64,000 nucleotides of DNA from Bimuria novae-zelandiae CBS 107.79. Its lineage: Eukaryota > Ascomycota > Dothideomycetes > Pleosporales > Didymosphaeriaceae. Positions 11,690-23,951 of the stretch are shown here, piece after piece. The stretch's first letter is position 1; the number at the start of each line of letters is the position of its first letter. The notes under the pieces are model-generated. The model was not told where the DNA came from. It was given only the letters and a program-made list of their open reading frames with translations, and ran no database searches. The position numbers and the translations under genes are program-made. Location: positions 877,015-941,014 of the forward strand of contig ML976660.1 in the NCBI GenBank assembly GCA_010015655.1, written 5' to 3'.

Positions 11690-11694
11690 GAGAG
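11690..11694. repeat. Target-site duplication GAGAG, left copy
   Basis: GAGAG directly precedes the left LTR. The identical pentamer follows the right LTR at 31889-31893. Five-base duplications are normal for LTR retrotransposon integrases. Confidence 0.9.
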
Positions 11695-11828
11695 TGTGAC
11701 GGTTCAGTATAGAGCTTGGGCCACCCGCGTACGTGCGGCCCGTGCACGTGATCCATACAGTATACAGCTACTGTAGAGTAGCTACTCAACTATAATAATA
11801 ATTACCTTAACACTTTTTTTTCTTTATA
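11695..11828 (+). repeat. 5' LTR of the outer Copia
   Basis: 134 bp, TGTGACGG...CTTTATA. It aligns over its full length with 31754-31888. The outer 95 bp retain C and G, while the inner 35 bp read T or A where the right LTR has C or G. Confidence 0.9.
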
Positions 11829-11843
11829 GTTATAAGTCTAGTT
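11829..11843 (+). promoter_or_regulatory. Primer-binding site (half tRNA-iMet type)
   Basis: GTTATAAGTCTAGTT directly follows the LTR. It is a mutated form of the GTTATAAGCCTAGTA found after the LTRs at 20177 and 29318. Undoing C-to-T and G-to-A changes gives a match to the anticodon-loop region of initiator tRNA-Met (CTCATAAC), the half-tRNA priming known for Drosophila copia. Confidence 0.6.
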
Positions 11844-12405
11844 TGCACCTGCTGAGGCTGCTACTTACTTATAATTATTTATAATAATCCTGTAAAACCT
11901 ACTATATATAACTCATATAATAGCTATATAATTTTATAATAACGCGTGTTACTATAGTCCTTAATAAGCCTAAGGACTAGTAGGCATAAATCTTTCTTTA
12001 TAAAAACGCCGCGTAATAGTATAATTTATAGTAGTATTATAATCCTAACGTTACTATAGCTAACTTACTGTTATTAATAGAGCCTGTTAAGTCTATAGCG
12101 CTCTAACATGAAGTCATTAAAATACTTAGTATAATATATACTAATATTAATTTTAATAATACAAAATTTTAACACTACTAATTTACGTATAACTAATACA
12201 AAAAGTAATACATTTACTACTTTAAGTAAAAGTAGGCACTTTAAAACCTAAATATATATATTAGTAAGATAATTACTAAGCACTATATTTACTTATTATA
12301 TAATAAAGATATACTATGTACATGGCTTATCTCCCTTAAAAAGTATTTTACGCTATTAATAGTAGTTTATTAATATAATTTAATTAATAGCTATAAGCAC
12401 TTATA

Positions 12406-14229
12406 ACGTATCTGGCAAGCGAGCTAATTAGGTAAGCGAGCTAATTACTCTGCCAAGACCTTACTAAAATCTATACTCTACACAATAGTATAGAACGCGC
12501 ATAAATAGTTATTAAAAATTATAGTAGGCTAATCTATTTAGAATTTAATTTTACTTATTTTTTACACATACGTAAGTTATACCTAGCGTTACTATAGCGC
12601 CTACTGTATTATTAAGTAAGCTTACCTTTATTAGTGCGTGCCTTTATTTTTACTTTTTTCTTATTACTACGTGCCTTAAACTCCTTTAGAGTATTTAGCT
12701 ACTAGTTCTTTTTAGTAGTAAAGCTTTCTTCCTGCTATAGTCGCTTTTTTTATATAATTTACGTTATATAGTAGCCTTATTAGTGGCTTAAAGCCTAACA
12801 ATCTATTTCTACGCTAATATTAACTTATATGCTACTATTACTATACCTTTTATTATCTTTTTAAAGGCCTTAACTATACTTATTAAGAAACCATTTAAGT
12901 ACTTATAAATCCTCTTGGTTACTAGTATTAATTATAACCCTAATTATAGCATATTACTTAGTATTTATACCTACTATATACTATTATATATAGTATAAGG
13001 TAAAGGCGTACGTAGACGGGCGTTAAGCTTTAATATTATTATGTTTAGGTTATAAGAAACTAAATTAACGCTTTTAAAACTTTTAAGAATATTATTTTTT
13101 ATAATTACGACCTTAAAAGTAAGAATAAAGTATAGGAAGAACTTCATTTTAGTAATATATATAATATAGTTATGTATTAGGTCCTTAGCTTAGCGTATAT
13201 ACGCCTTCTTTAATAGCGTAAAATACCCTATATCTAGAGACTATAGGAGGTGCAATAAATACATAAATATATAAAAAGTAATAATCTTATTCTCCTTACA
13301 ATAGTCCTAGAATTTAAGCGAGTTATAGCTCTTATAGCTATTAATAATAAGTAAATATACTATACTAATAGTACGCCTCTTTATTATATACTTAGTAAAG
13401 TACTTTAAATATTATAAACTGAGCTTGTTTATTGTCTACCTATTTTAAAAGACTATAATAATTTTATTATAAGGTAGGTCCTTCTTCTTATACTAGATAG
13501 AGAGGTGGTGCTTGCCCTAAAAAAACAAGAAAGGATAGAATTACCTACCTTATTACGTTAATGCCTTTAATAATTATAGTCTATTTATAATTACCCTACT
13601 ATGCACTTTTTAGCTATCTTTAATACTTCAAGCCTATAATAACTACATTAGTTAATATTATGCCTATTATAAAGCTAGTTTTATTAAAGTTATAAGTATC
13701 CTTATATAAGGATACTGTGCTTAGCTTTAGTATTCTCTACGAGCTTGAACTAGTCCTATATAACGTTAGGATCCTTATAGAGGGCTCTCTTATAGTTATA
13801 CTTTTAATTAAACTTTGTATAAGCTCTAACTAATACTTAATAAAGTTAATGGCTTACTTTTAATTAACTAGTCTATAGTTATACTTAGCTTATAAAAATT
13901 AGCTTTATTTACTACTATAATAAGCTAGGACAGCAATCCTCGCACGTTTAAGTTAAGTAAATTTTAAATAAGTACTTACTCCTCTATTACAAAGAGTTTT
14001 ATTAAGTTAGAGGTGCAATTATATTATAAATAGCTATAGCGCATTACTAGCCTAGTATTATATCTTATTTAATAGTCTAAATCATAAGCTATATACGAGC
14101 TTCTTTTAATTAGAGTAGCTAATAAGGTAGTTAGGATATTACGTTATACTATAGGTAATAGCATGTTTTAGTAGGGTCTTGGCAGAGTGATTAGCTCGCT
14201 TGCCTAATTAGCTTACCTACTAGATACAT
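12406..14229 (-). mobile_element. Fot1/pogo-type DNA transposon, copy B
   Basis: 1824 bp between TA dinucleotides (12404-12405 and 14230-14231), with inverted ends ACGTATCT...AGATACAT. It is read on the minus strand. Its left end is the reverse complement of copy A's right end (shared CTATACTCTACACAATAGTA stretch), and internal parts match copy A in reverse (about 13480-13560 against 16440-16500). The subterminal AAGCGAGCTAATTA repeats occur in both ends. The transposase is RIP-destroyed. Confidence 0.82.
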
Positions 14230-14231
14230 TA

Positions 14232-15689
14232 TGCCTTACTAAAGTTACTAATTAGTACGCTAAAATTAATCTACTTAATATTAAAAGTATTAGCCCTAAA
14301 TACGCCACGCCTAAGCTAATTAAGCTATTTAAGTATAAGAATAATAGTACGTAAATAGCTATACTAGAGGACTACGTCACTGCCTACATAATGTACGTTT
14401 AATAAGTCTAACCTGGTTCCTAGAGGCTTACTAGCATGGTAGGTAACCTCGAAGCGGCAAAGGCACAGACTAATGTTAAGGACTATAATATGTCTATAAG
14501 AGGTTAAGCGCTAAAGAGCGCATGTCTTTATAGTAAGAAACACTAGTATAGCTCGTGCTACTACCTTAATAAAGACTTTTATTTATAACTAAGTAACATT
14601 TAGGAAGATCATACTATATATTAGTATATTAATTAAGCTTTATAAAATAAATCTAGCCTGCTAACGCGTATCTAGAAGTTAGTTAATACGACTAATAAGT
14701 AATTTTTAAAGATAACACTATCTAATATAGCTATTTAACTTAATAATAAATAAATACTAAATACTAGGCTTATATAGTATAGCAACTAATGTCTTAGACT
14801 CTTTAATAAATAATTATAATATAAACCTACTAGATAAGTTAACTATTATTATTATGAATATCTATACTATAGCTTTCTAAAACTAATAGATCCTTAGCCT
14901 AGGTTCTAATACCTATATTATTAATATAACTAATTAGGTAGGCTAGGCGCAAGAGTGCATTAAAAATACTAATATAATTATTAAAGTAAGTAAGTACTAC
15001 TATAAAATCGTAGCCTAAAAGAAAGTAACCTTTACAATTAACACACTAATAGGCATAGTAGTAATATTAATTACTTCTATTACTTTAGTATCTAGCTTTA
15101 TTATAAGTGTAGTTAGACTTAAATGCTATTTTAATAATAGTTTTTACTTTAACTTAAATTAAGATACGCTATATAATATACACGGTGTTATTACGTACCT
15201 AAAGTACTAAAAGGGCTACTAGCTTATTAACGTAGATTTCTATTATTATATAATAAAGTTATATTTACTTATAATAATTATTTAAACTTTCTTATTAAAG
15301 GTACGAAAAATGATTTAAGAAATCTTTTTAAGGTTAGCATATAAAATTTAGGGCTATTTTGGATACAAAATTATAGATTTCTTAAATAATAATATTAAAA
15401 GAGTAATAGTAATAGTACCTGCTAATTAAGACTTTATTGAATTTATACTAAATTAAAGTTAATAAAATAGGTCTTTTACTATACGCTAAAAGATACTATT
15501 TATCCCTTTTATAAAATTTTAATTAATCTTATCTAACTATAATAATAGGGAGAGTAATATAATAATAATAAGTACAGTGCTTATACTATTCATTAATACT
15601 TATGTTAGCATAAAGCAAAGACCTTTCTAATAAAGTTAGAGGCTTAGCTAGGCCACTAGCTATAAAACACTATATAACCTATTTAGCGT
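14232..15689 (+). mobile_element. Outer Copia piece: gag/protease/integrase region
   Basis: Lies between Fot1 copies B and A. About 14889 reads ILSLGSNTYIIN, comparable to the ILDPGSNLYVTN protease motif of the inner Copia at 21479. Downstream frames carry integrase-like stretches with many stops. It is collinear with the piece that resumes at 17583. Confidence 0.6.
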
Positions 15690-15691
15690 TA

Positions 15692-17580
15692 ACGTACTTC
15701 ACAAGCGAGTGTCCGATACAAGCGAGTGTCCGAAAACGCCAAGACCCCACCAAAACGTATTATCACCTATATTATAACGCGATGTCTTAACTACCTAATT
15801 AGCTACTAGAGTTAAAAGAAGCTCGATTATAGCTTGCGCTTTAGGCTATTAAATAAAACGCGACACTTTTAATTCCGCGCGCTATAGCAATCTATAGCGC
15901 TTTAAAAAAAAGTAATAAGGCAAAGACGCGCTAAAGTAACCTTTCGACCTAATTATACGCCTAACTCCATAAATCTTCTAGCGATAAAGGAGCAGGTGAT
16001 TATTTACTATATACTTAACCTAGACGCGCGAGGATTCCCTCCCTGGCTTGCTACTATTAAAGATATAGCTAATTTTTTGTTAGCTAAGCGGCGCCGCAAG
16101 CCTGTTAGCTAGCACTAGGCTGTAAACTTTATAAAGCGCTAGCTAGAGCTCTAAGTTAAGTTTAATTAAAAGTACGACTATAAGAGAGCTCTTTATAAGG
16201 ATCCTGAGGTTATGCAAGGCTAGTTCCGGCTTGTAGAGAATACTAAAGCCAAGTATAGTATCCTGGACGAGGATACCTATAATTTCGACGAGACTGGCTT
16301 TATAATAGGCATGATATTAACAGGAGCAGTTATTATAGGCTCTAAGTAATAAGATAGGCTAAAGAGCGTATAGTAAGGCAACTAGTAGTAGACTTTAGCT
16401 ATCTAAGGCGTTAATGCGATAGGCTGGGCGATTCCACCCTTCCTTATCTTCTAGGGCAAGCACCACCTCTCTATCTGGTATAAAGAGAAGGATCTACCTT
16501 ATAATTAGGTTATTGCAGTCTCTAAGAACGGCTAGACAATAAATAAGCTTAGTCTGCAGTGGCTAAAGCACTTTAACGCGTATATAAAAGGGCGTACTAT
16601 TAGTAGCTATTAGCTGCTTATTATTAATGGCCACGAGAGCTATAACTCGCTTAAATTCTAGCAATACTGCAAAGATAACAAGATTATTACTCTCTGTATG
16701 CCTCCACATTCGTCGCACCTCCTGTAGCCACTAGATGTGGGGTGTTTCTCGCCGCTAAAGAAGGCGTATGGGCGCCAAGCTAAGGATCTAATGCGCAACC
16801 ACATCACGCATATTACTAAAATTAAGTTCCTACTTTACTTTATTACTACTTTTAAGGCTATAATTACTTAAAGTAATATTAAAGGAGGCTTTTAAGGCGC
16901 TAGCCTTATTCCCCTTAACCTAAAAGTAATAATATTAAAGCTTAACGTCTGTCTGCGTACGCCTTTGCCTTATACTATACACGATAGTACATGGCAGTCG
17001 CAGACGCCTAGCAACACCCTAGAATTTAGGGCATAATTAACGCTAGTAAAGGAGAGGATTTAGAGGCACCTAAATAGTTCCCTAATAAGCATAGTTAAGG
17101 CCTTTAAAAAGGTAGTAAAAGGCGTAGCAATAGTAGCGCACAAGCTAGTGTTAGCGTAAAAGTAGATTATTAAGCTATAAGCTACTAATAAGGCTGCTAC
17201 ACAATAGAAATTATATAAAAGAAAGTAACTATAGCAGGAAGGAGTTCTTATAGCTAAAGAAGGCTAGTAGCTAGCTACTCTAAAGGACTTTAAGGCGCGT
17301 AGTAATAAAAAGAAGGTAAAGAAGATAGTGCGCGCTAATAGAGGCGAATTTACTTAACAACGCTATAGACGCTACAGTAAAGCTAGGCATAATTCGCGCA
17401 CGTGTAAAGAAGAAGCAGAAGTAGATTCTGAGTAGATTAGCCTACTACAATTCCTTATAAATATATATGCGCGTTCTGTACTATTGTGTAGAGTATAGAT
17501 TTTGGTGGGGTCTTGGCGTTTTCGGACACTCGCTTGTATCGGACACTCGCTTGTATCGGACACTCGCTTGTGAAGTACGT
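15692..17580 (+). mobile_element. Fot1/pogo-type DNA transposon, copy A (best preserved)
   Basis: 1889 bp flanked by TA (15690-15691 and 17581-17582), with inverted ends ACGTACTTCACAAGCG. The transposase (Tc1/mariner superfamily, CENP-B-like DNA-binding N-terminus) is on +, about 15830-17500. The first acidic catalytic residue is in YNFDETGF (Asp codon 16287). The second position reads NGHES at 16626, where the family has DGHES, consistent with a G-to-A change. The third is in LDVGCFSPLKKAYG (Asp codon 16734). About twenty in-frame TAG/TAA codons show it is inactive. The left end has two, the right end three, 17-bp CGGACACTCGCTTGTAT-type units. Confidence 0.9.
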
Positions 17581-17582
17581 TA

Positions 17583-18102
17583 GTATAACTATAATATAAT
17601 AGTAATTAAGCTTAACGCTAAGCATAGTATTGTCTACTTTATAAAGTAACTCTATACTAACTTAGATATATACTTTACGCTCTGCGCTCTAGATATATTT
17701 TATATAAAATAACAGTATTAAAATTACTAATATGCTAATTATAATAAAAGCCCGCGTTTTACGCCTTTCAGGTGACCTTTTAAAGTAGTTAATAAATAAA
17801 TTAATAAAGAGAGGAGTATACCTAATTAATTAAATACTATTTAAAGTCCTTCATTAGCGTATACTATATAAAGTTATTTAAGGTAAGAAGCTTATAATAA
17901 GCTACTTTTAACTAATTAGTTATTGCGCGGAAGTCCTTAATAAACATTTATAATAAAGAGTAAAAATTGACTTTTACACGCTAATTAGCTATTTTATAAG
18001 CTATAATAGCACTAATACCTTTCAAATTTAGTTATTAATAAAGGATAGAGTAATCCGCACGCGAGACGTAGTATTTAATATATTTATCTTTTATAAAGGC
18101 TA
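17583..18102 (+). mobile_element. Outer Copia piece: integrase C-terminal region
   Basis: Resumes the outer element after copy A. The frame around 17995-18095 reads YNSTNTFQI...KDRVIRTRDVVFN...FYK, the conserved end of Copia integrase before the linker to reverse transcriptase. This gives the element's plus orientation. Confidence 0.75.
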
Positions 18103-18293
18103 TAACGTATCCGGCAAGCGAGCTGGCCGGATAAGCGAGCTAGCCACCCCACTAACTTCTTATACCTTTATAGTAATTTATCTCAACAATATAATAAGAT
18201 AATAGAATAAAATTAGTATTATAAATTAAATAGTATTTATAGTATCTATTTTATATGTTCGCGCATTATAGCTAGTCTTCTTATAGTAGCTAT

Positions 18294-18562
18294 TGTGACG
18301 GCCTGGCATGCCGGCAGGACACATGACCTCGCGTGAGAGGCGCGACTGCCTCACGCCTGGGTGCAGCTGCCTCACGCCTGGGCGCAGCTGCCCACGCACC
18401 CAGTGTAGCTATCTCGGATAGATAGATGTTCCGTGCCGAGCGGCAGCGCATAAAAGCGCCGCAGGCCTGTGTACCTACAGTCTCCTCATCTTAGTGTAGC
18501 TGAAATAGAGCCAACCTACCTCATCTACTCTCTTAATGCAGGAGCCTGTGCCCGTCCTCACA
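18294..18562. repeat. GC-rich solo LTR, barely RIP-mutated
   Basis: 269 bp from TGTGACGG to CCTCACA, flanked by the 5-bp duplication GCTAT (18289-18293 and 18563-18567). It is rich in C and G, with a 21-bp tandem duplication (18346-18366, 18367-18387) and a TATA-like CATAAAAG at about 18447. No internal region is present. The 8 starting bases equal those of the outer Copia LTR. Its preserved GC in fully mutated surroundings points to late arrival or escape from RIP. Confidence 0.88.
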
Positions 18563-20027
18563 GCTATAGCGTGTTAAAGCCTGCTAATTAGCACCTAATC
18601 GCGCCTTACCTTAACGTATTTTACCCTCTATCTACTACTTAGCGTCCTTTTAAGTAATAATATCCTCTGTCTTTGCCTTTATTAAGGCGCCTTACTACTA
18701 TATCCGCTTCCTTTTTTACTTTTTACGTATTATAGTAGCCTTAATTACCTTTTCTAGACTTTTAATTTAATTGCATATTAACGCAATCTTATATATTGCC
18801 TTTATAGAGCCTTTCTTAAGCTAATTAAGCCTTTTAATAATAAAAGCAGGCAATAAGCTCTTATACTTTTAAATTTTATTATACATTAATATTAATTAAG
18901 CCTCTATTCCGCGCGCGTTACTTAGTATTTTAGCTTCTTATAGGGTAACTTCTAGTAAAGGTGGCGTTAGTGTACAGAGCCTTATATTAAGCTTTAATAT
19001 TACTACCTTTAGATCGTATAGGACTAGCCTAGCGCCTTAAAAGCTTACGCAGATATTCTTCTTTATAATTAATTACTTATAGGCTACGTAGAAGGCTAGT
19101 AAGAATTCTAACTTTATAATATAGTTAATATAGTTACGCATTAGGTTTTTAATCTAGTAGCTATACGCGCGCTTTAATAGTAAAAAGTAACTAATATTAA
19201 GTAGTTATAGAAGGTACGATAAATATAATAATATATAAAAAGTAATAATATTATTCTTCTTATAAAGCTTTTAAATCTTAAGCAAGTTATAGCTCTTATA
19301 GCTATTAAGTATAAGTAGCTAGCGCGCGCCTATCCTATACTTTACTATATATTTAATAAAGTGCCTTAGCTACTCTACTCTAAGCTTATTAGTAGTCTAG
19401 CTATTATTACTTACTATAAAGGCCTAGTTGCGCGGTATATTGTCGTCCTCGTACTAGGTAAAGAGGTAATACTAGCTAAGGAAAATAATAAAGGGAAGGA
19501 TCGCCTTGCTAGTAGTATTAATTTTATAAATTAATATAGTCTACTTATAATTACTTAGCTAAATAGCCGTTAGTCTGCCGCGTCTCTCTAAACCTATAAT
19601 AATAAGCTAAGCTAATATCTTGCCTATTATAAAGCTAGTCTTATTAAAGTTATAAGTATTTTTATTATAAATACTATAGGTGGCCTTCGTGCGCGCTATA
19701 AGCTTAAACTAAGTCCTAATAGCCTCTAAATTTTTATATAGAGCTCTTTGTCGATCGTATAGCTAATTAAATTATATAGTAAGGCAGTCTATTTGCTTAA
19801 CAAAGTTGCGCAGCTACTTTTTGCCAACCTTGCCAGCGCTTCGCTCAGCAAGCAGCTTATCCGCCATATCTCGTATAGCACCTAGCGTGGGCGGAAATCC
19901 TCGCGAATCTAGGTTAAGTATATGCCTAATAATCACCTCCTCTTCTAGCTTAATAAGCTTTTTTAATTTAGGCTTATAATTACGTTGCGTAATAATTTTA
20001 GCGCGTTAAGTCTAGAGCGTAGATTAA

Positions 20028-20177
20028 GTATTAGAGTGGAGTACGGTATTACATAATATAAACCTAATGTAGACTAGTTGCTAATCACGATTCTGCTACT
20101 TAAGCGGTTTCTTTATTTAGCTTATTATAATTAACTTAGTCTTTTATTCCTACTTGCTAACTATCTTATCCCTTATA
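20028..20177 (+). repeat. 5' LTR of Copia D
   Basis: 150 bp, TATTAGAGTGG...CCTTATA, a mutated form of the better preserved right LTR (TGTTAGAGTGG...CCTTACA). Confidence 0.88.
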
Positions 20178-20192
20178 GTTATAAGCCTAGTA
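20178..20192 (+). promoter_or_regulatory. Primer-binding site of Copia D
   Basis: GTTATAAGCCTAGTA immediately after the LTR, identical over 15 bases to the site at 29319-29333. It fits the half initiator-tRNA-Met primer type. Confidence 0.6.
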
Positions 20193-23100
20193 TACGCTTA
20201 ATTTAACTATAGTTTATACTTTACCTACTTACTACACACGTGCTTTCTACAATAGAGATTAACTTAATAAGTTCTAGTTTACTATAATAAGTAATAAAGA
20301 GGATAAGCTAATTATTAAGGAGATAATTATCCTTAACAAGCTAAGTAACTAGTTAAAGTAAATCTTTTTATAAAAAAGAACTACTAAGGCATATAAAATT
20401 TAAAACTATTATAACTTAGATTTAATAGTAGATACTGTCAGGAAAATCTATAATAAGAAACCTAAGAAGTAACTACTACGCTTATTTAAAAAGGATAATA
20501 AAGATTTAAGCATTATCTAGGGCGACGATAATATTAAACTAGATAAACTTACAAGAACTAAATAAAAGGACTACACCTTCTAGTATAGGTTCTACGTAAC
20601 GAAGCTAGTAGCATGGGAGAAGAAAAAGAATACTCTTAATAACCTAATATAGGAGATTATAAGGATAATTACTAGCAGGCATATCTTAGTTATTAAGAAT
20701 ACTAAAATACTATATAAATGGCTTATATAACTTAAGAAAATATTTTACATGTTAGTAGTAAAACACAAGTATAAGTTACTTAAGTAGTATAATAAAATTA
20801 AGAAGGTTCTATAATAGTAAAAAATAAATGTTTAGTATAAAAGCTATATTACTATCCTTTATAATATAATTAAACTAAAACTACTTAAGGTCTAAGACTA
20901 TTAAGTATAGCAGGACTTTCTTTAAGTAATTAGGAGAATTAATAAGTCTTTTATTATACATAAATCTTATTAAACTAATAAAAAACTATTAATAGTTCTA
21001 ACGCACCTTAAACCCTATAGCGTTAGCACTTAGAACGTACGCCGTTTTAAGACGCCCTAGTCTAAACACTAATAGCAATACCTAGAAACGTATAGTTACT
21101 TGCATCTGCGGAGAATAGCACTTATTTAGATAGTGCTCCTACGTAGTGCCTTCTCTCCGACCCGCTAGATAGAGGCCCGACCTAGCTATTTTAGCTAAAT
21201 TTAATAAAGTAAGGAAACTAGGTAAAGGCAACCCTCTTAGCGTAGCTCTATTTAGAGTTAAGAAGAAAGCTAGTAATAAGATAAATACTATAAATAATAA
21301 TAATATAAATAAGAATAACTTTTTTATAAGCACTAATTATTCTCTATTAAACGCTTAAAACTTAATAAGAGTAGTTATGCACTAGTAAGGTAGCAAGAAC
21401 GTAACTTAAGTTATTACTTTATTTAGTATAGCTACTATTTAACAGCCTCCGCTACTATTAATTAACAAGTAGATACTAGATCCTGGCTCTAATCTATATG
21501 TCACAAACCACCGGCCGAAGACCTAGGAGAAGATCCGAGATGGACAACCAGACAATATCCTACTAGCTAGCACATAGGTCCTGCAGATACAGGAGTGGGG
21601 AAATATTAAGCTATTTGTTCATACTACAACCGGCGAACGTTAAGTAACTATAACATAGGTAGCACTTATTCCTACGTTCTTTACGTTAGTAGTATCACTA
21701 TCACGCTGCCAATTAGTTAGTATTAAGTTTAACTCGGGACGTAGCTGTCTTTATCTAAGGAGCGCTCTAATAGACATATTTTACACACTTAATAAGCAGG
21801 GTAGCCATTAGGTTATAAACTTTAATAAGGTAACACGCCCGAATGCATTAGAGTTATACATATTCGCGATTTAATTAAAACCAAGCTATATAAGCGTAAG
21901 CCTCTACATGTCACCCCTATAGAAGCTTATTAGATGCTAGCTCATGCAGGACGACGCGCGATTAAACACCTAGAGCAGGCAGTGGATAGTATTAAGCTTA
22001 TTACTAGCCCCTAGGCCCTATAATAGAAGGAATGTAAGAATTACATTAACTTAAAGCTCTTTAAAATTATTAGTTAACGCCCTTAACGCAAGCCTGTAAC
22101 ACGCCCCTTTAAATATATTAGTATTAACCTTATATAACTGTAAAAGACTAGCGAAGCTTGCTATAATAGGGATAAGTAGCTCTTACATGCTATGTATTAA
22201 TATAGTAGATACTATTTAAGGACGACTCTTTGTAATAAGAAAAAGGAAACTCTTACACGCGCTATTTAATAAATACTAGCATAAATACGTACATAATTTA
22301 ACGCTATTATTATATACATTTATTATAATAATAAGAAAGGCTTTACTAATCTTTAAAATATCTTTAAAGATCTAGGTATTGTAGTTAAGCCTCGTGCTAT
22401 TAAAGTAGAAGAAATAACTAGCCTTATTAAAAAGGCTAGTAATTTTATTATTATAATAGCTAAGACACTATAAATTATAGTACATTTACTTAAGACGCTA
22501 ATAAATATGCTATACGTAATAGCTATATATATGCTTAATTAATTACTAATAGAAGTTACTAGTTAGAAGACACCCTATAAAGTTATACACAAGATAAAGC
22601 TATCTCTTATATATATAGACGTTATTAGTGCTAAAGCCCTATTTCGTAATACTAAGGTGGCTAAAGGCGACAAGCTTAAGTTAAGATTAATTACTAAATA
22701 GCTAGTTAAATATAAAGAAATAAATATCTTCCGTGTATAGGTTCCTAGGGCTAATAGTGTTATTCGAATACGCGATGTTATCTTTATATAAGACTAACGC
22801 TACTTAGCTTTATAACTTAAGCCTATAATAAAAGAGATATAACGTATAATTAAAGTGCTTAATATAATTTATTAGATAAGGAGGAAGATCTAGTTACCTA
22901 ATAAATCTATTATAATATAATATATTATTAACCTATAGTTAAGGATAATGTTAAGGATTAAGAAGAAGCTATTAGGCTAAATACTACTAAAAAATAGATC
23001 TAGTAAGAGGCATACAGAGGACTACTTACACCCTAAGAGGCACTAGTACCTAGCACTTATAATTATTTCTAACTAAAAGGCTAAAGAGAGATTGCTCCTA

Positions 23101-23639
23101 GAGATACTACGCTAAACTACTATTAGAATAATATACTAAGACAGACAAACCCTAATATTGCTATAGATAATATCGTTCTAGGGTCCTATTGTCAGGGAGG
23201 TGATAGAGGAGATAATACGCCTAGGGACCACTTTAGTACGCACGCGTCTCTATACTAGTAAACGTTTATTATAGCAATCGTGCAGTTACCCCCGAATAAA
23301 GAGTAAAAGGTTTACCGCGATTATCTACTATTACTACTAAAAAACTAGGCTAAGGTTAAATCCTGCCCTAATACTAATAAGTAGCTTGCTACTATAGATA
23401 AGGAGATTAAGGAGTAGCTTTATAAAGGCGTATTTAAGAAAGTAAAAAATAATATAAAGAATTACCCTAATACTAAGACTTTATTACTAATATAGGTTTT
23501 CACGTATAAGTTTAATACTAATAGCTACTTAACTAGCTATAAGGCTTAACTAGTCGTAAGAGGAGATCTGCAGACAACTTAGGATAATACCTACGCAGCT
23601 ACACTCGCGGCTCAAACGCTCCGCTTCCTCATCGCTATC

Positions 23640-23951
23640 ATGTGCGCTTTCGGGCTACTTGCCTACCAGTACGATGTCAAGAATGCTTTTCTCAACGCGT
23701 ATCTAGCCCGACTCTGTTACGTCTGGACTCCGGATGGGTTCCGAGACAGGCTAGGCAATATAATGCGACTACGCCGAGCACTATATAGGCTCAAGAATAC
23801 TTTAGCGCTGTGGCACAAACAACTAAAGAAGACACTTATTAATATAGGCTTTATGCAAGTAAAGGGTATCCCTTACCTATTTACTAATAATAAGCTAATA
23901 CTATTTTATTACGTAGATAATGTTGTTGTCTTTTTCCGCAAAGGCGATTAG
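23640..23951 (+). pseudogene. Copia reverse transcriptase fragment (open 103-codon island)
   Basis: A stop-free stretch inside Copia D. It reads YQYDVKNAFLNAYL (first catalytic Asp region of Copia RT), VWTPDGFRD, LRRALYRLKNTLALWHK (conserved LYGLKQAPRxW region) and LFYYVDNVVVF. The last is the YVDD box with the second Asp changed to Asn by a G-to-A mutation. The first 170 bases are GC-rich and nearly unmutated. The open frame ends at a TAG. It is a fragment of the pol polyprotein, not a gene of its own. Confidence 0.88.

Noticed and set aside
17372..17563. Minus-strand open frame in the right end of Fot1 copy A
   Set aside because: It overlaps the terminal inverted repeat and the transposase end on the other strand; no codon bias.
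21139..21333. Hydrophobic minus-strand frame in Copia D
   Set aside because: Lies opposite the gag/protease region; Leu/Phe runs come from AT-rich sequence.
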